Both the position numbers and the translations under genes were made by a program. A DNA stretch of 64,000 nt from contig CAKOGP040002302.1 in the NCBI GenBank assembly GCA_933822405.4, forward strand, positions 1 through 64,000. The letters are read 5' to 3'. Below, in pieces: positions 54,513-63,800 of the stretch; position 1 is the stretch's first letter; each line of letters begins with the position of its first letter. The notes under the pieces are model-generated. The model had not been told where the DNA came from. It saw only the letters and a program-made list of their open reading frames with translations, and ran no database searches. This DNA comes from Cylindrotheca closterium (lineage: Eukaryota > Bacillariophyta > Bacillariophyceae > Bacillariales > Bacillariaceae).

Positions 54513-55445
54513 ATGAGATCTTCCTTGCTATTACCTGCATGCAATCTCCTTCTGGTATTCGCTTGTTTACAAGGTAAATCAAGCGCATTTCAATCCGGCT
54601 TTCGGTTAAGCTCTCCACGTTACCTGGAATTCAACCGACAACTTTCCAATAAAAATTATGATGACGGAGAAGTTGGAACAGGCGACAATTGGATTGAGAG
54701 ATCATTTCCTGTGGATACAGAAGAAGGAATCAGTACGAAGAAAGTAGAGGACTACAATCTTGGCATCTCGGGAGAAGCCTTTCAAACTGGTTCGTTGAGT
54801 AAAAAGATGTTCGATGCAATTTGCTCCCGAACCTCCTTGGATATGAGCGACGAAATTCGGGAGGCCTTTGTTTTATATGCCATGGATTTCACAGCCAAAG
54901 AAGCTGCACGTGCAGCCTTATCACAAAACGGATTGGAGATGGTTCTACAAGAAGAAGAAGAAGACCAAGGAATGTGGGGAGACGTGGAAGCGATTCGTTT
55001 GTACAATGTAGAAACAGGCAGTGCCATTGCAAAGATGTATGATTCATTGGAAGATGCAGTCAAAGACTGGACGCCTGGTCAAACTTTTGATTTTGTAGCG
55101 CGACAAGTTCCTGCCAAGATCAGAGAGCTATCGTTGGACGAGCTCGTTGACGCCCTGGATCCTGAAGGCAAAATCCGTGCGGAAACTGGTGAAAAATCGG
55201 CACCTGACGAGGAGGCACTCTTATCAATCTTTGATGAGACAGACATTTCTTCGCTATCTGACTTGGCAGCAGACAACATTCGACGGACTGAGAATACTCC
55301 TCGTATAGCAACCAGAGAAGATGAAGCTTTTGCTGGCTTGTCCTCCAAAGGATATAATGTGATCAAGAGAAGCGATCTCTCTCTTACCGCGAGAAATGCA
55401 GATGGCTCTGAAAATGAAAAGAGTACGTCGGAGGAACCACTGTAG
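54513..55445 (+). CDS. Plastid-targeted protein of unknown function
   Basis: Single exon of 310 residues. A signal peptide (about 1-24) ends in GKSSAFQSGFRLSS, an ASAFAP-like site, so plastid import is expected. The mature part is acidic and mainly helical; EAFVLYAMDFTAKEAARAAL and GQTFDFVARQVPAKIRELSLDELVDAL look structured. No catalytic motif or known domain is recognised. Its last ~50 bases overlap, in another frame, the annotated start of the oxygenase gene. Confidence 0.7.
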   Translation: MRSSLLLPACNLLLVFACLQGKSSAFQSGFRLSSPRYLEFNRQLSNKNYDDGEVGTGDNWIERSFPVDTEEGISTKKVEDYNLGISGEAFQTGSLSKKMFDAICSRTSLDMSDEIREAFVLYAMDFTAKEAARAALSQNGLEMVLQEEEEDQGMWGDVEAIRLYNVETGSAIAKMYDSLEDAVKDWTPGQTFDFVARQVPAKIRELSLDELVDALDPEGKIRAETGEKSAPDEEALLSIFDETDISSLSDLAADNIRRTENTPRIATREDEAFAGLSSKGYNVIKRSDLSLTARNADGSENEKSTSEEPL

Positions 55446-56598
55446 GCTGCATAGATGTAATGTACGTGCATTTCTGAGTCTCACCGTTCTTTGCCTTTGC
55501 ATGTATTACCCAGCTCTTCTACACGTCATGGATGCACTAGTCTCACATGGAGTTTTGATCGTGGACATGTCAGATGGTGGGTCCAAGTTTGATGATACCA
55601 AGGTGCTTGCAGATATGTGGCAGGTCACTGGTGACTTTTTTGAAAAGGTGCAAGATGATGCTGTTGCAGCTGAATTGTTGCCTGGAATGGAGGTTGTAGC
55701 GGAGACTGGCTCTCAACATGCAAGAGTTGGATACTCGTCCTTCGATAACGGCTCCTTGAAGTTCCTGGAAACCAGAAGAGAGCGAAATTCGGGAGATATT
55801 CTCCCTAAAGAATTGACTGATGTCGTCGGTGCCGATGGCGTCCAATCTTTCTCGTCTGCCTTTGATGTGATTACAAGTGCCTGCAAAGATGTTGTGCGTA
55901 TTGCAGTCGCAACTTGCAGTGTGGAGTACGGCGCCTTCCAAAAGGGTAAGAATCAAGGTGCACGAGCTTCCGAAGCTGCCAATCTTTTGGTCCAGGAGGT
56001 CATTGACGACGGGAAGCCCATGCGAAGTACAGACATTGAGCACAGTGAAGGAACCGTGAGTATGAGTCCACATCGCCTAGGCCAGTATTCTGAGAGCAGC
56101 GAGGCCGAGACTGCAGCCCGTGAGGTGTTTGGTGCCCATGTAGACGCCTCCTTCATTACTGCCGTTCCAGTTGCCGCAATTAGTGGGTTGGAGGTTTATG
56201 ATGAAGATTCGGAGAAATGGTACCGTCCCGAACTGAAGGCACGAGAAACATGGGAAGCAGAAAAGAAAGAAAAAGGAGGAGATTCTTCCGCAGTGGTAGA
56301 AGAGCTGAAGTGTGGCGCTACCGTCCCATGGCATTCTAGATACCTCGTCGTCATGGCTGGCGAGCAACTCCAAGTTGCAACTCGAAATGAAATCCCTGCG
56401 ACAGTTCACCGAGTGGTAGCAGCTAAGGATGGCCCATCCCGACTAAGTGCGCCAATACTTCTACGCCCAAGACCAGGAACCAAATTTCATGTGGACCGAT
56501 ACTTGGGAGGAACAATGGGAAATGCGTTGTTGCTGGAGTGTGACGGCAAGACAATGGAGGAGATCTATGACGCTACTCAACCCCAATCGTATCAGTAG
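55396..56598 (+). CDS. 2-oxoglutarate/Fe(II) oxygenase-like protein (IPNS-type)
   Basis: Up to 400 residues. The frame runs from ATG 55396, which overlaps the preceding CDS by 50 bases; in-frame ATGs at 55414, 55501 and 55528 are alternatives. The 55528 start (MDALVSHGVLIVDM) begins at the usual first strand of this family, while the longer form adds a basic N terminus with a hydrophobic segment. Iron ligands are visible: HVDASFIT (His and Asp, near residue 248) and TVHRVV (His, near 337), then RLSAPILLRPRPG with the R-x-S 2-oxoglutarate motif. The WYRPE and VMAGEQLQVATRNEIPATVHRV segments match isopenicillin-N-synthase-like dioxygenases. The substrate is unknown. Confidence 0.75.
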   Translation: MQMALKMKRVRRRNHCRLHRCNVRAFLSLTVLCLCMYYPALLHVMDALVSHGVLIVDMSDGGSKFDDTKVLADMWQVTGDFFEKVQDDAVAAELLPGMEVVAETGSQHARVGYSSFDNGSLKFLETRRERNSGDILPKELTDVVGADGVQSFSSAFDVITSACKDVVRIAVATCSVEYGAFQKGKNQGARASEAANLLVQEVIDDGKPMRSTDIEHSEGTVSMSPHRLGQYSESSEAETAAREVFGAHVDASFITAVPVAAISGLEVYDEDSEKWYRPELKARETWEAEKKEKGGDSSAVVEELKCGATVPWHSRYLVVMAGEQLQVATRNEIPATVHRVVAAKDGPSRLSAPILLRPRPGTKFHVDRYLGGTMGNALLLECDGKTMEEIYDATQPQSYQ

Positions 56599-56686
56599 AA
56601 AATAATTAGAGCAAATATCGACTGTCCTGAATAGCATTTTTATTGAGCGGTCTCTAATGGCAGAGTTGGGATTGATTTTATTTATG

Positions 56687-58689
56687 TTAGTTTGCTCGTC
56701 TTCGATGGCTTCCAGACTCACGGCGGCTCTTGCTTCCGTGCTCATCAGATCTACTTATCGTTTTCCCTCTTGTAGCAGGCATTAATTTCAGTGGTCTCTT
56801 CCTACTTCCACTACTGTCATATGACGCCTTCCATCGCAAGGATGGATCATTCCCATATTCTTCAATTTCATAGGCACGTCCACTTTCAATTCGCCTTTTT
56901 CGACGCTCGCGTTCCCGTTTAATTGCGTCCTCTCTATCCAATTCATCAAAGCTATAAATAGAGACGTTTGGTTTTGTGCGCTTTGATTGCCCCCGTTTCC
57001 CATACCTGGTGACAGCTTCGGTTGTACCCTGTAGTAGAGTTGGGACGATGATCGCCCTTGGTTCCTCCAGAGCCTTTCGAAACATTGCCGTTCTCCCAAG
57101 TTCAAGAACACCTCGGGATCCATTTCTCAACACAACATCCATGGCTGCTTTGCGCAACTTTGGTAAATCATTCCCGGACTTGCTTTTCTGCGATGCGCAT
57201 AATGAAAGTGCCCGGACAACATTGATGGATGTAACAAGCTGTGCTGCAGCTACCTCGCACATCAGAGATAATCTGGGCATATTGGCTTCTTCTGCCAACT
57301 CAATGCCTGCAAGGGCGACTTGAAACGAAACAAGCGGACGACTGTCTTGCGCATATCGAGGATGCCCCGCTTTTGTCATCGGAAGTGGAGGAATAGGCCC
57401 CTTCTCTCCGGTTGGCCTTTCTTTGCAAGCAACAATGAATGCATTCAAGCCCAGAACGACGACTCGATTGGTATAGCAGTATTCAAGTAGCAGTTTTATG
57501 GCCTCGGGAGAGTGGTTTTGAACAGTGACTTTGAACAAATCTTTCTTCAGAGGTTCGCTCTGACCTCGATGCCTCGATGACAACACTGGCGAATCGGACC
57601 TCACCTTTGCGCACCCATCAAACCGAAGATCTTCCTCATCGTCGTTTTCGATTTCATTTGCTCCTGATGAAGCAGCAATTTCTGCGTTTTGGGCGTCGTT
57701 TTCATTGAACGGCATGACTTCGATACTGTTGTCGTCTTCATCCTCGTCAACCGCTTTCATTTCTGATTCCACCCTTGCTACCACAGATTTTGTGTCCTCG
57801 ACATTGGGTGTGAATTCCAATGCTGTATCTTGCGCCAGAGCTGCCGCAAGTGCGTCAGTCTTTGCCTTCATGATAATATCATAAATCCAGGGACACCGTG
57901 CCTGCAAGATGGGAGTGTAAGCCTTGACCTTCGTCCACAAGACTTTTTGGTTTCTCCCCTTATCATCTACAAGCTTGCCTTGGCAGTCCAAGACTATATC
58001 AGCATATTTGTTCCATTTATCTGGCAGCAAAATTCGCATTTGGTCAAAGAAATGAGCATCCGCAATTCGTTGTTGTCGCTTTCGTTCTGCTTCAATTTCT
58101 CGCTCAATTGATTTGTTCGCTCGGACTTTGATGCGATCATTCTTCATCAACGCGCTGGTCTCGGCAGTATCGGACCCATTCAACAGTTGACAGTGTAGAA
58201 ATTCAAGATCAGAGACCTCAATGTGGTCTCTTCGTTTCTGGCGATCATTACAGAACTCCACAAATCGCTTAAATACAGCTGCGAGTTTCGTATTCTTATC
58301 CATTCCAATGAATACTGTAGCACCAGGTCTAATAATTGGGTGATTAGGGGCAGCAGATATCTCTTCCTCGCATTCTAGGTAAAGCACCTGTCATTTTGCA
58401 ATGAAAAACATGTGAGCAAACTTAAAATTGAAGGTGTCACGTAGCCAAAGTACTGTCCAGAACGTACCAAATCACATTCAGTGGTTGTTCGATTCGAATT
58501 CGAAGCGCCATCAGGGTTGACAGCAATTCCTCCATCTAAATCTCCATTTGCATCACGGTCGTTTCCGTCTTCCATTTCCATGTCAATGTTGTTTCCATTT
58601 CCTTCTTCCTGATCCCAAGGGGCTCCGGCTCCCAATCCATGATTGTTGTGATTGATTTCGTTGTTGTTCTCGTCGTTAATATTCTCCAT
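56687..58689 (-). CDS. Ubiquitin-like plus BTB-like domain protein (two exons)
   Basis: Exon 1 is 58689-58468 and exon 2 is 58387-56687 (donor GTACGT, acceptor GACAG, phase 0); about 640 residues. Exon 1 is Asn/Asp/Gly-rich. At about 75-165 a Rad60/SUMO-like ubiquitin fold is seen: LVLYLECEEEIS, FIGMDKNTKLAAVFKRFVEFCND, LEFLHCQLLNGSDTAETSALMKNDRIKV. A charged helix follows, then a BTB/POZ-like region split by an acidic insert: VKAYTPILQARCPWIYDIIMK and VTVQNHSPEAIKLLLEYCYTNRVVVL, plus a BACK-like helical block (LSLMCEVAAAQLVTSINVVRALSLC). The C terminus is Arg/Ser-rich with nuclear localisation signals. Likely a nuclear adaptor, possibly for a cullin-3 ligase; that is inference. Confidence 0.7.
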
Positions 58690-59351
58690 CCTTTCACTTA
58701 TGAGCTCAGGTTTCCGCTCTCCAATACCGTCCAGAAGGTTCCAAAGCTGTGAGTTTCACTGCTTCTGCCAATTCCGTTATCAAGATTACAACACCAACGG
58801 TCTCTCTTGTTATTCTGCTGCTGCGCCGCGGTTTGAGTTTTATACGTGATTGAACGATAACGGCTGCACAGATCGGAGTTATAGCGTTGGAGTAGGTACA
58901 TGTACGTACACCATGTACCGGTAGTGCTGTGCTGGCATTTTCAAATAATCCCTTACAGAAGGTTCGAACTTAGTTCCTTTTGGCCAGAACTTGGACTAAG
59001 CACAAAGCAGTACAGTACAGTTCAGTACAGTATTATACCTACTGTATCTATCTGAGAGTGGTAGGACTACTATTGAAGCGCGGCGGAGAAGAATTACGAT
59101 TCAGCAGCCAGGGCGATATCAGTGCTTAGCTGACATTGTATCTTTCCAACAGTTGTGTTGATGTGGGAGGTGGAGATCTCATGCCTGTGAGGAACAAAGT
59201 AAATGAATCGAGCTGTGGTTGTTCGTTCTGGTGGCCTTTCAAATCGAAAGCAATCTGACTCCACAGAAGTGGTCAACATACAGCAGTAAGACAGAAGGTA
59301 CACGTACCTTGTACTCTTGGTGCAGCAAAAACACAAAAATACAAAAGTATT
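58690..59351. other. Gap with dense palindromic words
   Basis: No gene is supported. GGTACATGTACGTACACC lies at about 58894-58911 followed by ATGTACCGGTAG, and ACAGTACAGTACAGTTCAG at about 59008-59026. TTTT runs on the minus strand after the first permuted tRNA are at 59343-59346 and 59334-59338. Confidence 0.5.
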
Positions 59352-59428
59352 CGTAGTCAGACGCCTTACCGTTGGGCCAACGGGCCGGAATAAGCCCGCC
59401 CGGGATTCGAACCCGGAATCTTCTGATT
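59352..59428 (-). tRNA. Circularly permuted tRNA-Arg(ACG), copy 1
   Basis: On the minus strand the 3' half comes first (59428-59393: AATCAGA, variable AGATT, T-arm CCGGG-TTCGAAT-CCCGG, acceptor GCGGGCT), then 6 bases (TATTCC), then the 5' half (59386-59352: acceptor GGCCCGT, U8, A-box TGGCCCAACGG, D-stem GCC/GGC, anticodon stem TCTGA, CTACG). Joined 5'-to-3' the halves make a 71-nt tRNA body: acceptor GGCCCGT/GCGGGCT (7 pairs, two wobble), anticodon stem TCTGA/TCAGA, loop CTACGAA with anticodon ACG, U33 and a full T-arm. The T following the acceptor would be the discriminator. The outer ends pair as GTAG/CTAC with flanking bulges CAAA and GAA, a bulge-helix-bulge-like splice motif. A TTTT terminator lies 5 bases after the 3' bulge. 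Confidence 0.85.
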
Positions 59429-60262
59429 TGCTACTCCTGCATTCCTTATCCGCCAGATTTTATTATAATATTTATAGATAAAAGGGAAAAGTAACAGCAT
59501 CATGATTCTTTCACCAGGTTGTACTCGCACCATCGTAACCCAATTGGCCTATAGTATCCTTCCCTCTCTGATAACGCGTCGATCGTTTTTTAAGTACAGG
59601 AAAGCAACACAAGTGCAACCTCAGCCAAAGAATAACTAAGTACAACCTACAGCAAGAACCCCCCATGGATTGGTGGCTATTCCATCAGGAAGAAGCCACC
59701 AGGGCCACTATTGACTGAATACCACCAAAAGCCTAACAACCATTGTTTGATAAACAAGGCGATATTGCCCGATGCATGATTCTTTTGGACTCCTGGCTTT
59801 GGACAGAGCAGCAACTAGCTACCACTTCCCGTAACCTGACTGGCTGGACTGCCGAGTCCCGAGCAGATATATTAGAGCGATCCAAGGCCAACGGTCGTCG
59901 CCAATCTCAAGCCTAAGATCAATCATCTATCATCTACTCACAGCTGCTTCAGACCCCCGTAAATTCACCCCAATAGCAATAGCAATCACCGCCTATCATG
60001 CCCAACAGTAGCTACATCAATGCACTAGTACGCTCTCTCTACGATGAGAGTCAGGAGCCCAACATTATCACGTTAAGTTCCCTCTTCCATCCCCATCATG
60101 TTCCTTTCCCTACAGTTGTGTCATTCTTTTCTAAAGTTTCCTCTTGGAAGCTTTGTCAATAGTTGTCGTCTTCCAAGGGACAGAACAACAAATAACACTA
60201 GAAAAACGAAATTCCCAAAGGCCACAAAAGTTCAACAACTCCAGATCAGATTTTCAGCCAAG
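59429..60262. other. Gap between first permuted tRNA and tandem repeats
   Basis: AT-rich, mostly featureless. A short frame from ATG 59998 (MPNSSYINALVRSLYDESQE) ends after about 53 residues and has a protein-like start, but there is no family match and no continuation; it could be a lone exon or chance. The upstream region of copy 1 (promoter side) lies at 59429-59480. Confidence 0.35.
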
Positions 60263-60551
60263 CAAGACATCGCGCTTACAATAATTCTGCCATTGCCAAT
60301 AGTCAGAACGTACTTACACAGAGTAGGTACCCCTGCTAAACTGGCAGTAGAACTAGCCAAACAAGACATCGCGCTTACAATAATTCTGCCATTGCCAATA
60401 GTCAGAACGTACATACACAGAGTAGGTACCCCTGCTAAACTGGCAGTAGAACTAGCCAAACAAGACATAGCGCTTACAATAATTCTGCCATTACCAGTGG
60501 TCATAACACACAGTAGGTACCTGGTGCCCCTGCTAAAGTGGCAGTAGAACA
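60263..60551. repeat. 99-bp tandem repeat, about three units
   Basis: Units start at 60263, 60362 and 60461. The first two are nearly identical (two or three differences); the third has a short deletion and an inserted CTGGT near its end. Each unit contains CAAGACATCGCGCTTACAAT and AGTAGGTACCCCTGCTAAA. Because 99 is a multiple of three, frames stay open on both strands through the array, which explains the open reading frames here. Confidence 0.9.
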
Positions 60552-60590
60552 CACATGCATCCGCAGGTGCAAAAGTGAGACTGTCGCAAT

Positions 60591-60667
60591 CGTAGTCAGA
60601 CGCCTTGCCGTTGGGCCAACGGGCCATAGCAAGCCCGCCCGGGATTCGAACCCGGAATCTTCTGATT
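60591..60667 (-). tRNA. Circularly permuted tRNA-Arg(ACG), copy 2
   Basis: Same permuted layout as copy 1: 3' half at 60667-60632, 6-base spacer (TGCTAT), 5' half at 60625-60591. The tRNA halves differ from copy 1 at one position, C instead of T in the D-loop (GGCAA versus GGTAA). The spacer and both outer flanks are largely different from copy 1, yet the outer GTAG/CTAC pairing with bulges TAAA and GAT is kept. TTTT on the minus strand at 60574-60571 is a Pol III terminator. B-box GGTTCGAATCC precedes A-box TGGCCCAACGG in the direction of transcription. Confidence 0.85.
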
Positions 60668-60826
60668 TACTACTGTCAGTGCTCTGGAAACCAAATTTTA
60701 TCTACTTAATTTGCGTCCTAACCATAGCAAAGTTCAAAAGGAATTCATAACCGGTACATTTGCAGGCAAGTGAGTGGTGCTGATGCATGTACTGTCACAA
60801 TGTGGCATTATTTGATTAGTTTCCAC

Positions 60827-63800
60827 CTATTGATCCAATCCAAGGGCTGCCTTTAGAAGCCTTTTGTTTTCTTCTACTGTCTCATTGTCTATTTCTGAGA
60901 AGTCCAGGGATTCATAGATGTTGAAAATTTGGTATGCTTCGGCTTCCTCTGGTGCTTCCAAACCCAAATCTCCGTCAACAAAAGAGGCATAAAGGACAAT
61001 TTCCTTGATCGGATCAACTGCATTGTCATACCGTCCTCTCAATAATTCGCTGGTAGTCAAACCCAGTGCTTGCTTCGACAGTCTCACAATTGTTGCTTCA
61101 AACATTTCTTCACACTCTTCAGCCTCCAAATTTAGACTCTCCTGGATTTCGGTGAGGATTTCACTGGTTTCGGCTGTAATCTCGCCAGACTTCAATCCAG
61201 GAATGATCTCGGATTCGAACATTCTGATGAGACGAGGCTTGGAAATGCCAACATCTTCTGCAAGGTCCATGCCCATCACATTGCACTTCTCTCGGAAGGC
61301 TTTCACCCGTTCAGGTGTAGGGTCATCCATGATGGTATTGATTTCCTCTGAAAGCACCTTCTTTTGGGATTGCATGAGCAGCTTTTCGCCTTGCTCTGCT
61401 GATAGACCGATCTTGCCCTGAATGTTTGCAAGAAACATCATGTCTTGTTGGTCAAGTGCTCCCTTTTGTGCCATTGATCGGGATACAAAGTTGTCATACA
61501 CAGTGCTTCCAATGTTGCTGTTGATATCTTCCATTTTTTCGCTTGTCAGCCCAAGAATTCCCCCGAACGTTGCTCGAGAAGTCTCGTATCGAGAAGCTTG
61601 CTCTCCTTGATTTGTGAAAGCACCAACAACGAACTGACGGTATAGGGTCTCCGCCATTTCTTGGTCGATCGCTTCGGATCCGAGTGCTGTGATAGGGTAT
61701 GAAGTCTCAAGTACGGGAACAGTTTCTCCATCAACTTCTTCGGTGCCGATTTCCTTCTCCTCTGCAATTTCGTTTTCGTTGTAAAAATCAACTAGGTTCA
61801 TGATGTCGCTCATGATCTGAACCTCAGCGCCAACTCCCAGTACCCCCTGAGTTTACAACACAAGGTGAGAATGAGTATCACTTTCCCTTTCCCTTTCACG
61901 AAGTCACGAGACTGAACACAATCACTTACATCTGCCGCCTTTCCTGATTGGAACATATCTTGTCCCATATCCTTCCCGCGTCTTTTTGCTAGTTGCTCTT
62001 GTGAGAGCATCGTGCGTTCCATTTCACTGTTGATCCATTCAACCATGGGAACCATTTTTTCTTCGACAGCCTCAAGGAAGAGTTGCTTGGTATCTTCCTC
62101 TCGCACACCAAGACGATCTCTGAGGTCGTTCAATGCATCTTTAAGTTCGGGTCGAATCACACCGGTTGATCCCATAGCCTCAACGATACTTTTTCGGTAG
62201 ACAGCTCCAAAATACTCCATGTGAGATGGATACGTGTCCTCCTTTTCAAGTCGGTACATCTCTCGGAGCGACTCAAGCGCCTCGTTCATTTCCTTTGTAG
62301 GAATTCCACTTGGAGACTTTTCACTGATGATAGATACAGCCTTAGCGTAATAAGAAGCACCTTGTTCTCGAAGGAAGTCGTCGGTAAGCTTGTACGCTTC
62401 GACTTCATCATTTATAGCCTTCTTCATATTCTTTGCAAGTTCAGGTGTGTAATCCGCAGTAATTTCATTTAGTGCTCGCACACAAACCTTTTGCAATTCG
62501 GGACCAAAGGTTGCTCGAGACTCAACCTCAGCTTGGTCGTCAGAGATTCCCAAGAGACCTTTCACTTCAGCCATTCGTGCGAACATTTCTTCGGAAATTT
62601 TCCCATCTTCAGAATTCCGAAGCGATCTGGATGAGAAAATCTTGTAGATCTTGATGCGTTCGTCGGGTCGCAAAAATCCATTGGCAGAATGTTTGTCCCA
62701 AGGGTCGCAAAAAGTTTTATCAAAATTCTCGAATTCATTCCAGCCAGATTTCTCCAAGATGGCAAGAAGAGCTTGCTTTGCCTCAAGCGCTTCAAGGAGG
62801 TTGTCATAGACTGCAACTTCATTGTTGACCTTGGCGAACTTGTTTGTTTGCTCGAGGGGACCTCCGAGGGCTTGCATTACCATGGAAGAAAGCAAATCCT
62901 TAGACTTCGCTTCTGGTAGCAAAAGCTCTTCTCTTCGGACCTCCATCTGCTCCCAGGCACCATCAGGGGTTCTTAGTCCATCCAAAACACCCTGTATGGC
63001 TTCCAGTGCTGTGACTTGATAAAGTGGAGTTGCTTCTGCGGCGATTTCGTAGGCTGCATCTTTAGGGGTTAAACCGAGAACTTCGGCAAGTTGGTCCAGC
63101 TATATAGGGAGTAAAAGGCCCGTTAGGTAAATACGCTGCAAAATAACGGGGAGCAATCTATCAATACTTACTCTTGCTTGTGTTCCCTCGCTAAACTTGG
63201 CAGAGTTCAACTCAACAACTTCATCATCCTCCCCCAAGCCAAGCAGTTCCTTGACTTCTTCATTGAAGGCTGCAACATGCATATCGAAGGCAGTTTGTTC
63301 GTCAATACCAAGGGTTTCCCGAGCGCGCTCCAAGGTAGAACCAGATACACTATTGGTTCCCAACTTGGTCCTGGTGGACTTCAATGCACGTGCATAGAAT
63401 GGTTCTTGGACATCAGCAACTCGATCCATGGCCTCTGATAATGTGAGCTTCATTGCTTTGGCAACTCTTGTCATCTCAAACTGGAATGCCTCTGGAGTCT
63501 CTCCACCTTGGGTGAGTGCACGTTCCGTCAGGAACAAAAGCTTGTCCATTGCTTGGCGGTCTGGGTGATCGGGGTCGTCAAGGTCTTCCTCTGGGGTGAA
63601 GATGCATGTTTGGCGGAACCATTCAGCGGCGGCAGCAGAATGCGCTTCTCCAACTTGGAGATTTGACAAACTCAAAGCCTGCCTTAGTTTTGTCAACTCT
63701 TTCAACTCACTTGTTTTAGCGATGGGGTTGAATTTCACCATTCCAAGGAAGTATTTGCTGTATACATCAGAGCACATGCATTCAAATTCTTCGTCATCTA

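Noticed and set aside
60098..60547. 149-residue frame with three 33-residue repeats
   Set aside because: Frames are open on both strands through the 99-bp array because the period is a multiple of three; no start context or family, so it is a by-product of the tandem repeat.
60232..60627. 131-residue minus-strand frame over the array and a permuted tRNA
   Set aside because: It runs through the tRNA half and the repeats; better explained by those features.
59352..60667. Reading the tRNA-Arg halves as an ordinary intron-containing tRNA or as two split tRNAs
   Set aside because: In ordinary order the 5' acceptor would have to precede the 3' acceptor; here each 3' half directly precedes its own 5' half by 6 bases, and each locus has its own terminator. 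Pairing copy 1's 5' half with copy 2's 3' half would need a 1.2-kb spacer and is not needed.
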